Below are positions 16,636 to 24,426 of a stretch of 39,543 nucleotides of DNA, piece after piece. The notes beneath the pieces were generated by a model. The model searched no databases. It had not been told where the DNA came from and saw only the letters and a list, made by a program, of their open reading frames with translations. Within the stretch, counting starts at the first letter, position 1, and each line of letters opens with the position of its first letter. Made by a program: the position numbers and the translations under genes. Source of the DNA: Pseudomonadota bacterium (GTDB lineage: Bacteria > Pseudomonadota > Alphaproteobacteria > Sphingomonadales > Sphingomonadaceae); assembly GCA_023457895.1 (NCBI GenBank), contig JAEXAY010000029.1, positions 1 to 39,543 on the forward strand. Direction: 5' to 3'.

Positions 16636-16727
16636 GCCGTCATTGCGAGCGCCGCAGGCGCGTGGCAATCCAGAACGGTTTACGCGACACTGGCTTGCCG
16701 CGCCGCTCCGCGGCTCGCAATGACGGC
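16636..16727. repeat. Long imperfect palindromic repeat (about 92 bases)
   Basis: Outer arms of fifteen bases are perfectly complementary: GCCGTCATTGCGAGC (16636-16650) and GCTCGCAATGACGGC (16713-16727). Inner segments GCGTGGCAATCCAG and CTGGCTTGCCGCGC pair with two mismatches. CGTCATTGCGAGC is the signature end of a dispersed intergenic repeat I recall from sphingomonads and some other proteobacteria. It fills the gap between two convergent genes, where its transcript would fold into a long hairpin and might end or protect both mRNAs. Confidence 0.8.
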
Positions 16728-16730
16728 ATA

Positions 16731-17909
16731 TTAGCGGGAAGCCGTCGCCCCTTCCCCGTCGATCACCTGCTGGACCTTTTTGTAGAAGGCCTCGCGCTCG
16801 GCGCTGACGCCTTCGGGCTCGGTTGCCCTCGGCCAGTTGCCGTTGGTCGCGATCACCAGCCTGCGTTGGGGATCGATGAAGATGCCCTGCCCGAAAATGC
16901 CCTGCGCGGCGAAGCTGCCATCATCGTTGGTCCACCATTGGTAGCCATAGCCGCGGCCGGGCATCGCGATATCGGCCTGTTTGCTGGTGGCGGCGGCGAG
17001 CCAGTCGTCGGGCAGCACCTTCCTGCCGCTGGCGACGCCGCCGTTGAGAATGAACTGGCCGAAGCGCGCATAATCGCGCAAGCTTGCCGAAATGCAGCAG
17101 CCGCTGATCTCGTGCCCGGTGTCGCCGAGCATCCAGATCGCATCCTGCTCCATGCCGAACGGCCGCCAGATTTTCTCGCTGAGATACTGGCTCACCGTCT
17201 TGCCGGTCGCGCTTGAGACCAGCACGCCGATCAAATTGGTCTCGCCGGTCTTGTAGACCCATTTGGTTCCCGGTGGCGCTTCGCGCGGCAGCTTGCGCAT
17301 GTAGGACACGGTGATGTCGACGCCCTTTTCGACCGGCTGCTTCGAAAACAGCGCAACGTCCGACTGGGGATCGGCATAATCCTCGTTCCACTTGACGCCC
17401 GAGGTCATGGTGAGAAGCTGGCGGATCGTCACATCGTCATAGGCCGATCCCTTGAGGTCCGGGATATAGGCGGAAACCTTGTCGTCGAGGCTCTTGATAT
17501 AGCCGTCCCTCACCGCCACGCCGACCAGCGTCGAGGTCAGCGACTTGGCGACCGAAAAGCTCGTCCACTGCCCTTCCCTGCCATAATCCATGGCATAGCG
17601 TTCGAACCGGATCTTGCCGTCCTGAACAATGATCAGACCTGCGTTACGCTGTTTCGCCATATGCGCGTCGATGTCGAACGGGAAGGACAGCGGCTTACCT
17701 TCGGGCAAGGGATAGACCGGCCCGCCGGCCTTGATCACATTGTAGCTGCTGAGCTTTTCCAGCTGGCGAAAGGCGGCGTCGCGTTGATCCTGGGTCCAGA
17801 ACAGCACATTCTTGTCCTTCGGCAGGTTGGTGACGAGTTTTACCGTGTCGCTGTCACACCCCATCAACAGCAAGGGCACAAACAGCAAAACCCACCTCTT
17901 GGGAACCAT
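16731..17909 (-). CDS. Lipoprotein serine hydrolase of the class C beta-lactamase fold
   Basis: A 392-residue protein with a lipobox LLMGC at residues 14-18, so Cys18 should be lipidated. The next residue is Asp19; in E. coli aspartate at +2 keeps lipoproteins in the inner membrane. The fold has the SxxK serine in SVAK (119-122), a tyrosine motif YKTGETN in place of the usual YxN, and FGQGIF where the third motif is expected. It resembles the 6-aminohexanoate-dimer hydrolase/esterase side of the family more than true AmpC, so antibiotic hydrolysis is not implied. It ends an operon; the cfa gene stops ten bases upstream of its start. Confidence 0.85.
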   Translation of the reverse strand: MVPKRWVLLFVPLLLMGCDSDTVKLVTNLPKDKNVLFWTQDQRDAAFRQLEKLSSYNVIKAGGPVYPLPEGKPLSFPFDIDAHMAKQRNAGLIIVQDGKIRFERYAMDYGREGQWTSFSVAKSLTSTLVGVAVRDGYIKSLDDKVSAYIPDLKGSAYDDVTIRQLLTMTSGVKWNEDYADPQSDVALFSKQPVEKGVDITVSYMRKLPREAPPGTKWVYKTGETNLIGVLVSSATGKTVSQYLSEKIWRPFGMEQDAIWMLGDTGHEISGCCISASLRDYARFGQFILNGGVASGRKVLPDDWLAAATSKQADIAMPGRGYGYQWWTNDDGSFAAQGIFGQGIFIDPQRRLVIATNGNWPRATEPEGVSAEREAFYKKVQQVIDGEGATASR

Positions 17910-17919
17910 GTCTCTCCCC

Positions 17920-19203
17920 TCAATCCTTGACCAGCGTCACCTGCGCGACATGGATGCCACCGCCGCGAAACCCGCCTTCGCAATACATCAGATAATAGCG
18001 CCACAGCTTGATGAACCGTTCGTCAAACCCCGCCGGGAGCCTTCCTTCTGCCACCACGCGCTCGAACCGCTGGCGCCAGCGCTTCAGCGTTTCGGCATAA
18101 TCGGGCCCGAATTCGCAGCGATCGGTCCAGCGTAAGCCTCGAGCTTCGGCCAGTGCACGGAAGCGGTTTTCCGAAAGCAGCATACCGCCGGGGAATATAT
18201 AGGTCTGGATAAAATCCATCCCGCGTGAATAGGCGGGAAACAGCGCGTCATCGATCGCGATATACTGGATCGCCGCGCGGCCACCCGGTTTCAGCAACCG
18301 GGCAATCGCATCGAGATAGGCTGGCCAATAACGTTCACCTACCGCTTCCACCATCTCGACGCTGGCGATTGCGTCAAAGGCTCCGGTAACATCGCGATAA
18401 TCGGCGAGCTGAATATCGGCGAATGCGCTCAAGCCATCGCCCTCGAGCCATTGCCGCACCCACGCTGCCTGCTCCTGCGACAGTGTGATGCCCGTATAGG
18501 CAACATTGTGCCGTGCAAGTGCGCGGTGCGCCAGCCCGCCCCAGCCGCAGCCAATCTCCAGCAACTTGCGGTCGGGCTTCAAGTCGAGCCGATCCAGTAA
18601 CCGGTCAATTTTGCGGAGTTGCGCGGTTTCGAGCGGTTCGGCGTCGCTATAAGGCCGATCGAATATCGCACTAGAATAGACCATATTGTCGTCGAGCCAG
18701 CCCGCGTAGAAATCATTGCCGAGATCATAGTGGAACGCGATATTGCGCTTGGCCTGCCGCTTCGAATTGGCGCGCAGGCCATGCAATACCCGCTTCGCCA
18801 GCCGCCAGATGCCGCGCGCTCTTGCCGTATCGCCAAGCGTTTTGGCGTTGCGCATAAACAGGTCAAAGATCGCGACCGGATCAGGACTGCTCCATTCCCC
18901 CGCGTCCCAGGCTTTGTAGAACCCGACCGAACCCGAGCGTACAAGCCGGACGAACATCGCCCAGTCATGGATGGTGATTTCCGCAGTTGGTCCCGCACCT
19001 CGGCCGCCGACCACCCGCATCGTTCCATCAGGCAGGTGCCCGGTAATCCGTCCCTGTTGCAGCCCTGCATCGATGCGGTTGATCAGGCGATTGAAAAAGG
19101 CAGCCTCGCCCTTTTCCATGAAACGCGAAAAGCGTCCGCGTGAGGCCAGCCCCTTGTCGGCGGCGACAAGATGCTGGCCGCGTTGCAATCCTCCGGACGT
19201 CAT
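17920..19203 (-). CDS. cfa: Cyclopropane-fatty-acyl-phospholipid synthase family methyltransferase
   Basis: Adds a methylene group from S-adenosylmethionine to unsaturated acyl chains of membrane phospholipids. The 427-residue product has an N-terminal lipid-binding region and a class I SAM domain. Its glycine motif LLEIGCGWGGLAHRA is near residues 205-220, followed by GITLSQEQAAWV, VEMVEAVGERYWPAY, IQYIAIDD and the FIQTYIFPGG segment, all characteristic of Cfa. ATG at 19203 is separated from the korB stop by ten bases. Close relatives catalyse other SAM transfers on lipids, so the exact product is inferred. Confidence 0.88.
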   Translation of the reverse strand: MTSGGLQRGQHLVAADKGLASRGRFSRFMEKGEAAFFNRLINRIDAGLQQGRITGHLPDGTMRVVGGRGAGPTAEITIHDWAMFVRLVRSGSVGFYKAWDAGEWSSPDPVAIFDLFMRNAKTLGDTARARGIWRLAKRVLHGLRANSKRQAKRNIAFHYDLGNDFYAGWLDDNMVYSSAIFDRPYSDAEPLETAQLRKIDRLLDRLDLKPDRKLLEIGCGWGGLAHRALARHNVAYTGITLSQEQAAWVRQWLEGDGLSAFADIQLADYRDVTGAFDAIASVEMVEAVGERYWPAYLDAIARLLKPGGRAAIQYIAIDDALFPAYSRGMDFIQTYIFPGGMLLSENRFRALAEARGLRWTDRCEFGPDYAETLKRWRQRFERVVAEGRLPAGFDERFIKLWRYYLMYCEGGFRGGGIHVAQVTLVKD

Positions 19204-19213
19204 GCGCGTCCGA

Positions 19214-20248
19214 TTACTCTTCGCGCAACTGCTTTTCGACCTGCCAGGTCTGCCCCTTGCTGACGAGCTTCTGGAGGTCCGCCGCCTTGCCTTCGGCGAG
19301 CATGTGATTCTGCTCGATCACCGCGGATTCGAAGGTCGGCCGCGGATCGTCGTACAGCACGCCGAGCGCCATCGGGAACGGGCCGAACGGCATTTCGACG
19401 AGCATGTGCGCGACCGAACGGTTGGTCTTGTCATGGACGATGACGTCAGCCGCCTGCCAGTCGCCGTCCGCCACATCGACCACCTTGAGCGTCAGCTTGT
19501 CACGGTCTAGCGCAATGCCCTTCATGCCCTTGGCGAACAGCATTGGTTCACCGTCGGCAACCCACAGCTGATGCTCGTCCTGATTCTTCTTTTCGGTAAA
19601 ATCAGCAAAGACATCCGCATTATAGACGATACAGTTCTGAAAAATTTCAATGAATGCCGCACCCTTGTGCTGGTAGGCGGCCTTCAGCACATCGGGCAGT
19701 TGCTTCGACACGTCATAGGCGCGGGCGATGAACCGCGCGCCCGATCCCAGCGCGAAGGCGCAGGGCCGTGCGGGGTGATCGACCGATCCGAACGGGGTCG
19801 AGGGCGTCTTCGTGCCCTCGCGGCTGGTCGGCGAATATTGGCCCTTGGTCAGCCCGTAAATCTCGTTGTTGAACAGCATGATCTGGCAATCGAGATTGCG
19901 ACGCAGCACGTGCATGGTGTGATTGCCGCCGATCGAAAGACCATCGCCGTCGCCGGTGATGAGCCATACGTCGAGTTCCGGATTGGCTAGCTTGATGCCC
20001 GTCGCGAACGCCGGCGCGCGACCGTGGATCGTGTGGAAGCCATAGGTTTCCATATAATAGGGAAAGCGCGAGGAGCAGCCGATCCCCGAAACGAACACGG
20101 TGTTTTCCGGCCGTGCCCCAATTTCGGGCATGGTGCGCTGCACCGCCTTCAGGATCGCATAGTCGCCGCAACCCGGGCACCAGCGCACCTCCTGGTCGGT
20201 TTCCCAATCCTTGATCGTGGTCTTGGCGATGTGAGTCATATCGTTCAT
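19214..20248 (-). CDS. korB: 2-oxoacid:ferredoxin oxidoreductase, beta subunit
   Basis: Thiamine-diphosphate subunit of a two-subunit 2-oxoacid:ferredoxin oxidoreductase, probably 2-oxoglutarate to succinyl-CoA with reduction of ferredoxin. The 344-residue protein has CPGCG (Cys24, Cys27), Cys58 in GIGCSSR and Cys206 in EIFQNC, placed as the 4Fe-4S ligands of this subunit type. The TPP/Mg motif GDGDGLSIGGNH starts at Gly99 and continues to NNEIYGLTKGQYSPTS. Start overlaps the korA stop as ATGA (20245-20248), giving tight coupling. No separate ferredoxin-domain subunit is present, as expected for the two-subunit type. Confidence 0.93.
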   Translation of the reverse strand: MNDMTHIAKTTIKDWETDQEVRWCPGCGDYAILKAVQRTMPEIGARPENTVFVSGIGCSSRFPYYMETYGFHTIHGRAPAFATGIKLANPELDVWLITGDGDGLSIGGNHTMHVLRRNLDCQIMLFNNEIYGLTKGQYSPTSREGTKTPSTPFGSVDHPARPCAFALGSGARFIARAYDVSKQLPDVLKAAYQHKGAAFIEIFQNCIVYNADVFADFTEKKNQDEHQLWVADGEPMLFAKGMKGIALDRDKLTLKVVDVADGDWQAADVIVHDKTNRSVAHMLVEMPFGPFPMALGVLYDDPRPTFESAVIEQNHMLAEGKAADLQKLVSKGQTWQVEKQLREE

Positions 20249-22140
20249 GGGAGCTGCTCCTCGATGGCGGCCTCAATCTCGGCGATCTTGAAGGGTTGGC
20301 CGGATACCTTGTTGAGCGGCCGCGCATCGACCAGATACTGGTCGCGCAGCACGGTCTTCAATTGCCCGGTATTCATTTCGGGCACCAGCACACGGTCATA
20401 GCCTTTCAGCAAATCGCCCAGATTTTTGGGGAGCGGCCAGATGTGGCGCAGGTGAATATGGCTGACGTCATGACCCTTGCGGCGGGCGCGGCGCACTGCT
20501 TGATGGATCGGGCCGTAGGTCGAGCCCCAGCCCACCACCACGAGCTTACCGCGGGCATTACCGAGATCGACGCCCTGTTCCGCGATGCTGTCGGCGATGC
20601 CCAGAACCTTGTCGCGGCGGATGTCGGTCATCGCCTGGTGGTTGAACGGCGAATAGTCGAGGTGGCCCGTCCCTTGCGCCTTCTCGATCCCGCCGATGCG
20701 GTGGAGCAGCCCCGGCGTCCCGGGCTTGACCCACGGACGCTTGAGCTTGTCGTCGCGGGCATAGGGGAGGAAGCCACCCTCGGGCGCCTCGCTCAGGAAC
20801 GCTACCGGGAACGGCTTGAACTGCGCCATGTCCGGCACCTTCCACGGCTCGGCCGCGTTGGCGATATAGCCGTCGGTGAGGAGCATTACCGGGGTCATAT
20901 ATTCGACCGCGATGCGGCACGCCTCGATCGCGCACTCGAACGCATCCTCGGGCGAACGCGCGGCAATCACCGGCATCGGCGCGTCGCCGTTGCGGCCATA
21001 GACCGCCTGATAGAGATCGGACTGCTCGGTCTTGGTGGGCAGGCCAGTCGATGGGCCGCCACGCTGCGAATTGACGATGACGAGCGGCAGCTCGGTCATG
21101 ATCGCAAGCCCCATCGCCTCACCCTTCAGGGCAATGCCGGGGCCCGACGAACTGGTGACGCCAAGCTGCCCCGCATAGCTCGCGCCGATCGCCGAACAGA
21201 TGGCGGCGATCTCGTCCTCGGCCTGGAAGGTCGTGACGCCGAACTCCTTGAGCCGAGACAGGTGATGGAGGATCGCCGAGGCGGGCGTGATCGGATAGCC
21301 GCCGAAGAACATCGGCAGCCCGGCGAGCCTCGCGCCGGCCACCAGACCGAGCGAAATCGCCTCGGCCCCGGTGACCGTGCGGTAAAGGCCCGGTTCGACC
21401 GGCGCAGGACCGATATGGGTCTGCTTCAGCCGCGCATGATTGATGCCCTCGCCCGAAATCTCGGCGGTCTCGCCATAAGCATGCCCCGCATTGAGCGCTG
21501 CGATATTGGCCTGTGCCAGCACCGGGTTGGAAGCGAACTTGCTGTTGAGCCAGTCGATAATCGGCTGGCGGTCGCGGTCGAACATCCACAGCGCGAGGCC
21601 GAGCGTCCACATATTCTTGCAGCGCAGCGCCTCCTTGTTGCCAAGCCCGAACGGCTTGACGCTGTCGAGCGTCAACTGCGAGATGTTGAACGAGAGCAGC
21701 TGCCACTTGGCGAGACTGTCGTCGGTCAGCGGATTGTCCGCATATTTGGCCTTGGCGAGGTTGCGCTCGTTGAACTCGCCCTCGTCGGCGATGATGAGCC
21801 CGCCTTCCTTCAGCGCATCAAGATTGACCTTGAGCCCTGCCGGATTCATCGCGATCAATATGTCGGGAGCGTCGCCCGCGGTCGAAATGTCGGACGACCC
21901 GAAGTTAATCTGGAATGCCGACACGCCGAACAAGGTGCCCTGCGGCGCGCGGATTTCGGCGGGAAAATCCGGAAAGGTCGCAAGGTCGTTGCCCGCCAGC
22001 GCGGTCGAAAGCGTGAACTGGCCGCCGGTGAGTTGCATCCCGTCGCCCGAATCCCCCGCGAACCGCACCACCATCGATTCCAGAGGCAGCGTATCGACCT
22101 CGGTATTCCCGTCGACCTTGAATGTTGCGCTGACTGTCAT
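20245..22140 (-). CDS. korA: 2-oxoacid:ferredoxin oxidoreductase, fused gamma-alpha subunit
   Basis: Partner of KorB. The 631-residue chain fuses the gamma domain to the pyrimidine-binding alpha domain. The gamma part holds VRFAGDSGDGMQLTGG near residues 25-40 and FGVSAFQINFGS. The alpha part follows with GNEA-like segments AISLGLVAGARLAG, FQAEDEIAAICSAIGASYAG, SSGPGIALKGE and NSQRGGPSTGLPTKTEQSDLY. ATG at 22140 follows GAGAGG and is chosen over an open extension to 22263 that has no ribosome site. First gene of the apparent korA-korB-cfa-hydrolase operon; the promoter should lie in 22141-22300. Confidence 0.92.
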   Translation of the reverse strand: MTVSATFKVDGNTEVDTLPLESMVVRFAGDSGDGMQLTGGQFTLSTALAGNDLATFPDFPAEIRAPQGTLFGVSAFQINFGSSDISTAGDAPDILIAMNPAGLKVNLDALKEGGLIIADEGEFNERNLAKAKYADNPLTDDSLAKWQLLSFNISQLTLDSVKPFGLGNKEALRCKNMWTLGLALWMFDRDRQPIIDWLNSKFASNPVLAQANIAALNAGHAYGETAEISGEGINHARLKQTHIGPAPVEPGLYRTVTGAEAISLGLVAGARLAGLPMFFGGYPITPASAILHHLSRLKEFGVTTFQAEDEIAAICSAIGASYAGQLGVTSSSGPGIALKGEAMGLAIMTELPLVIVNSQRGGPSTGLPTKTEQSDLYQAVYGRNGDAPMPVIAARSPEDAFECAIEACRIAVEYMTPVMLLTDGYIANAAEPWKVPDMAQFKPFPVAFLSEAPEGGFLPYARDDKLKRPWVKPGTPGLLHRIGGIEKAQGTGHLDYSPFNHQAMTDIRRDKVLGIADSIAEQGVDLGNARGKLVVVGWGSTYGPIHQAVRRARRKGHDVSHIHLRHIWPLPKNLGDLLKGYDRVLVPEMNTGQLKTVLRDQYLVDARPLNKVSGQPFKIAEIEAAIEEQLP

Positions 22141-22326
22141 GAAGCCTCTCGCTTGATTTGCCCTTGAGTCCTTGTCACCCCTACGCCCCCCGGGCGCCGC
22201 TCGCAAAGTAGAAAAAGCGGTGTAAGGCATAACATAACTTTCCGGCGGGCAAAGCGCCTTCATTACACTTTATTGGCAGTAGCCGCCCCGCGCGTTAAAA
22301 GCGGCGTCCATGAGAAGGAGACTCTG
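22141..22326. promoter_or_regulatory. Divergent promoter region of korA and the esterase
   Basis: This 186-base segment separates two divergent genes and must hold both promoters unless the genes are read from elsewhere. A plus-strand TTGGCA near 22271-22276 has a TTAAAA-like sequence at suitable spacing. I see no strong -35/-10 pair on the minus strand and no clear operator. Confidence 0.35.
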
Positions 22327-23280
22327 ATGTCCGGAAAGCCCGAAGTTCGCCCTGACGTTGCCAATTTTCTTGCGTTTTTGAATAATGTCGATGGACCAAA
22401 AATGCATGAGGTCGCGCCGGAAGTTGCGCGGCAACTATATAAGGCAATGGGCCCTGTGGCTGAACTGCCGACCGGGGATGTGCGTTTGATTCGGGATATC
22501 GAAATACCCGGACCGGCCGGCCCCATTCCCGCCCGTCTCTATGATAATCGCGCCGAGCGCGAGACAGGTCCTGTCATGGTTTTTTTCCATGGAGGCGGTT
22601 TCGTTATCGGTGACCTCGAAGGTTATGATCCCTATTGCGCAGAAGCGGCTCGCCTTCTTGACCTCCCGGTTATCTCGGTGGATTACCGGCTAGCCCCCGA
22701 GCATCCATTCCCTGCCGCTCCAGATGATTGCGAGGCGGCAGCCCGATGGGTCGCGGAAAGCCCCGCCGAGATTGATCATGACGTGACCGGGTTGATCCTG
22801 TCAGGCGATAGTGCAGGTGGCAATCTGACCATCGTTACGGCGATGGCGTTGCGCGACAAGCCGGCCAAGGTGCCGGTGCTGCTGCAATATCCCATCTACC
22901 CGGCGACCAGCCATGATAATGACTGGGACAGTATGCGTGAATTTTCGGACGGTTATTTGCTGACCGGCGATGGCATGGCCTATTTCCGCGAACATTATCA
23001 AGCTACTCCGGACGATAGACGTGGCTCTCCGATTGATCACGACCAGTCCGGCATGCCGCCGTCGCTTGTCGTGACCGCAGGCCTTGATCCGCTCCGTGAT
23101 CAAGGTGCAGCCTATGCGCAAAAGCTGAAGGATGCGGGGGTTCCTGTCGAATACCGCAACACCGAGGGAACCATTCATGGCTATATCAATTTGCGCAAGG
23201 CAATCCCTTCGGCGCAGGACGATGTGACGGCCAACCTCACCTTGCTGAAATCCATGCTGAACAAAATTCAGGAACAATAA
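22327..23280 (+). CDS. Alpha/beta hydrolase, HSL-type esterase/lipase
   Basis: A 317-residue cytosolic carboxylesterase of the hormone-sensitive-lipase (family IV) group. The oxyanion-hole motif FFHGGGF is near residues 87-93, the nucleophile serine sits in GDSAGG near residues 160-165, and the catalytic Asp and His are likely those of DPLRDQ and EGTIHGY. ATG at 22327 follows GAAGGAG. Its TAA overlaps the ATG of rppH (TAATG, 23278-23282), so the two are coupled. Its base composition is slightly lower in GC than the genes to the left. Substrate unknown. Confidence 0.9.
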   Translation: MSGKPEVRPDVANFLAFLNNVDGPKMHEVAPEVARQLYKAMGPVAELPTGDVRLIRDIEIPGPAGPIPARLYDNRAERETGPVMVFFHGGGFVIGDLEGYDPYCAEAARLLDLPVISVDYRLAPEHPFPAAPDDCEAAARWVAESPAEIDHDVTGLILSGDSAGGNLTIVTAMALRDKPAKVPVLLQYPIYPATSHDNDWDSMREFSDGYLLTGDGMAYFREHYQATPDDRRGSPIDHDQSGMPPSLVVTAGLDPLRDQGAAYAQKLKDAGVPVEYRNTEGTIHGYINLRKAIPSAQDDVTANLTLLKSMLNKIQEQ

Positions 23281-23756
23281 TGACCGATATCGCCAGCCTT
23301 CCCTATCGTCCCTGCGCCGGCATCATGCTCGTCAACCGCAGCGGCAAGATCTTTGTCGGGCAACGCCTCGATACGCGCACCGAAGCCTGGCAGATGCCGC
23401 AAGGTGGTATTGATGAGGATGAAGACCCCGAACTTGCCGCGTTGCGGGAACTTGAAGAGGAAACTGGTATCTCGCGGCGTCTCGTGACGATCATCGCCCG
23501 CTCAAATGACGAGCATTTTTATGACCTGCCGCCCGAACTGGTCGGGAAGCTCTGGAAGGGCCGCTGGCGTGGACAACGCCAGACCTGGTTTCTGATGCGC
23601 TTTATGGGTGAGGATGAAGACGTCAATATCGAAACCGACCATCAGGAGTTCCGCGCGTGGAAATGGGTCGATCCGGATGCGGTGCCGGCCATGATCGTGC
23701 CGTTCAAGGAAAAGCTATATCGAAACGTGCTCAAGGAATTCATAGCGCTGATCTGA
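23280..23756 (+). CDS. rppH: RNA pyrophosphohydrolase (Nudix)
   Basis: Removes pyrophosphate from the 5' triphosphate of mRNAs, opening them to RNase E-type decay; relatives also hydrolyse dinucleoside polyphosphates. The 158-residue protein has a full Nudix box at residues 42-64, with Gly42, Glu48, Arg56, Glu57, Glu60 and Glu61 in their consensus places. The N-terminal YRPCAGIMLVN and the WKWVDPD segment near the end are typical of RppH/IalA. Start overlaps the stop of the esterase gene. In this family RppH from alphaproteobacteria is also called IalA, the invasion-associated protein. Confidence 0.93.
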   Translation: MTDIASLPYRPCAGIMLVNRSGKIFVGQRLDTRTEAWQMPQGGIDEDEDPELAALRELEEETGISRRLVTIIARSNDEHFYDLPPELVGKLWKGRWRGQRQTWFLMRFMGEDEDVNIETDHQEFRAWKWVDPDAVPAMIVPFKEKLYRNVLKEFIALI

Positions 23757-23770
23757 AGGAAGCTGGGCGC

Positions 23771-24280
23771 TTGTATCAATATGCCATCGCGCTTGGCTCG
23801 AACCGGCGGCATCATCGCTATGGGTCGCCCTCCGCGACGCTACGAGCGGCGACCACATATCTGGCACGAAACAGCCTGCGGGTTACGGCCCGCTCCCCCA
23901 TTATCGCCTCAGTGCCGGTCGGCCCGTCGATCCGGACCTATGCCAATGCCGCGGTGACGATCGATACGGACCTGTCACCGGAGGAACTGCTGGACCTGCT
24001 CAAGGGCATCGAGCGGACGTTCGGCCGCCGCCGGGGCCAGCGCTGGAGCACGCGTACACTCGACCTCGATATCATATTGTGGAGCGGCGGGTGCTATACC
24101 GGACCTAACCCTACCATCCCGCACCCGCTGTTCCGCCAGCGCATTTTTGTGCTGCGCCCCCTGCGCACGGTCGCACCGGACTGGATCGATCCGGTCACGC
24201 GCAAAACCGTCCGCCAATTATTTGCCCAAGCGGCAAAAAGACGGCCTAAAACGGTTGACCGTGCCGCCACGCCTGATTAG
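23771..24280 (+). CDS. folK: 2-amino-4-hydroxy-6-hydroxymethyldihydropteridine pyrophosphokinase
   Basis: Transfers pyrophosphate from ATP to 6-hydroxymethyl-7,8-dihydropterin in folate synthesis. The 169-residue protein begins YQYAIALGSN, the standard HPPK opening, and holds RWSTRTLDLDIILW, whose two aspartates bind Mg, then PHPLFRQRIFVLRPL. The usual Gly-Pro before RTLDLD is Ser-Thr here, a small variation. The start is TTG at 23771 with AAGGAAG about eight bases upstream. An open extension to 23657 overlaps rppH and has no family similarity. It follows rppH by 14 bases and precedes tRNA-Lys by 31. Confidence 0.9.
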   Translation: MYQYAIALGSNRRHHRYGSPSATLRAATTYLARNSLRVTARSPIIASVPVGPSIRTYANAAVTIDTDLSPEELLDLLKGIERTFGRRRGQRWSTRTLDLDIILWSGGCYTGPNPTIPHPLFRQRIFVLRPLRTVAPDWIDPVTRKTVRQLFAQAAKRRPKTVDRAATPD

Positions 24281-24311
24281 GGCAGGCGCCTCACCCGCGC
24301 ACAAGCGCCGT

Positions 24312-24387
24312 GGGCCCTTAGCTCAGTCGGTAGAGCAACTGACTTTTAATCAGTAGGTCGCTGGTTCGAATCCAGCAGGGCTCACCA
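24312..24387 (+). tRNA. tRNA-Lys (anticodon TTT)
   Basis: A 76-base gene with encoded CCA (24385-24387). The acceptor arm GGGCCCT pairs with AGGGCTC (one G-T pair). The D arm is GCTC..GAGC, the anticodon stem ACTGA/TCAGT carries loop CTTTTAA with anticodon TTT, and the T arm is CTGGTTCGAATCCAG. All expected invariant positions are present. It marks the border between the GC-rich housekeeping block and the polysaccharide locus. Confidence 0.97.
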
Positions 24388-24426
24388 TCATGTTATTATA
24401 GAGCGCCCGTTTTCTATATGGTCAGC

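Noticed and set aside
16731..17909. Antibiotic-resistance beta-lactamase
   Set aside because: The serine motif is present but the second and third motifs diverge from AmpC and the protein is a lipoprotein; a resistance role is not supported.
20296..22167. 623-codon plus-strand frame opposite korA
   Set aside because: korA motifs on the other strand are unmistakable; the plus frame is arginine- and leucine-rich shadow sequence.
24312..24387. Integration site of a prophage or integrative element
   Set aside because: No integrase, phage gene or duplicate of the tRNA end is visible in the window; kept only as a possible island border.
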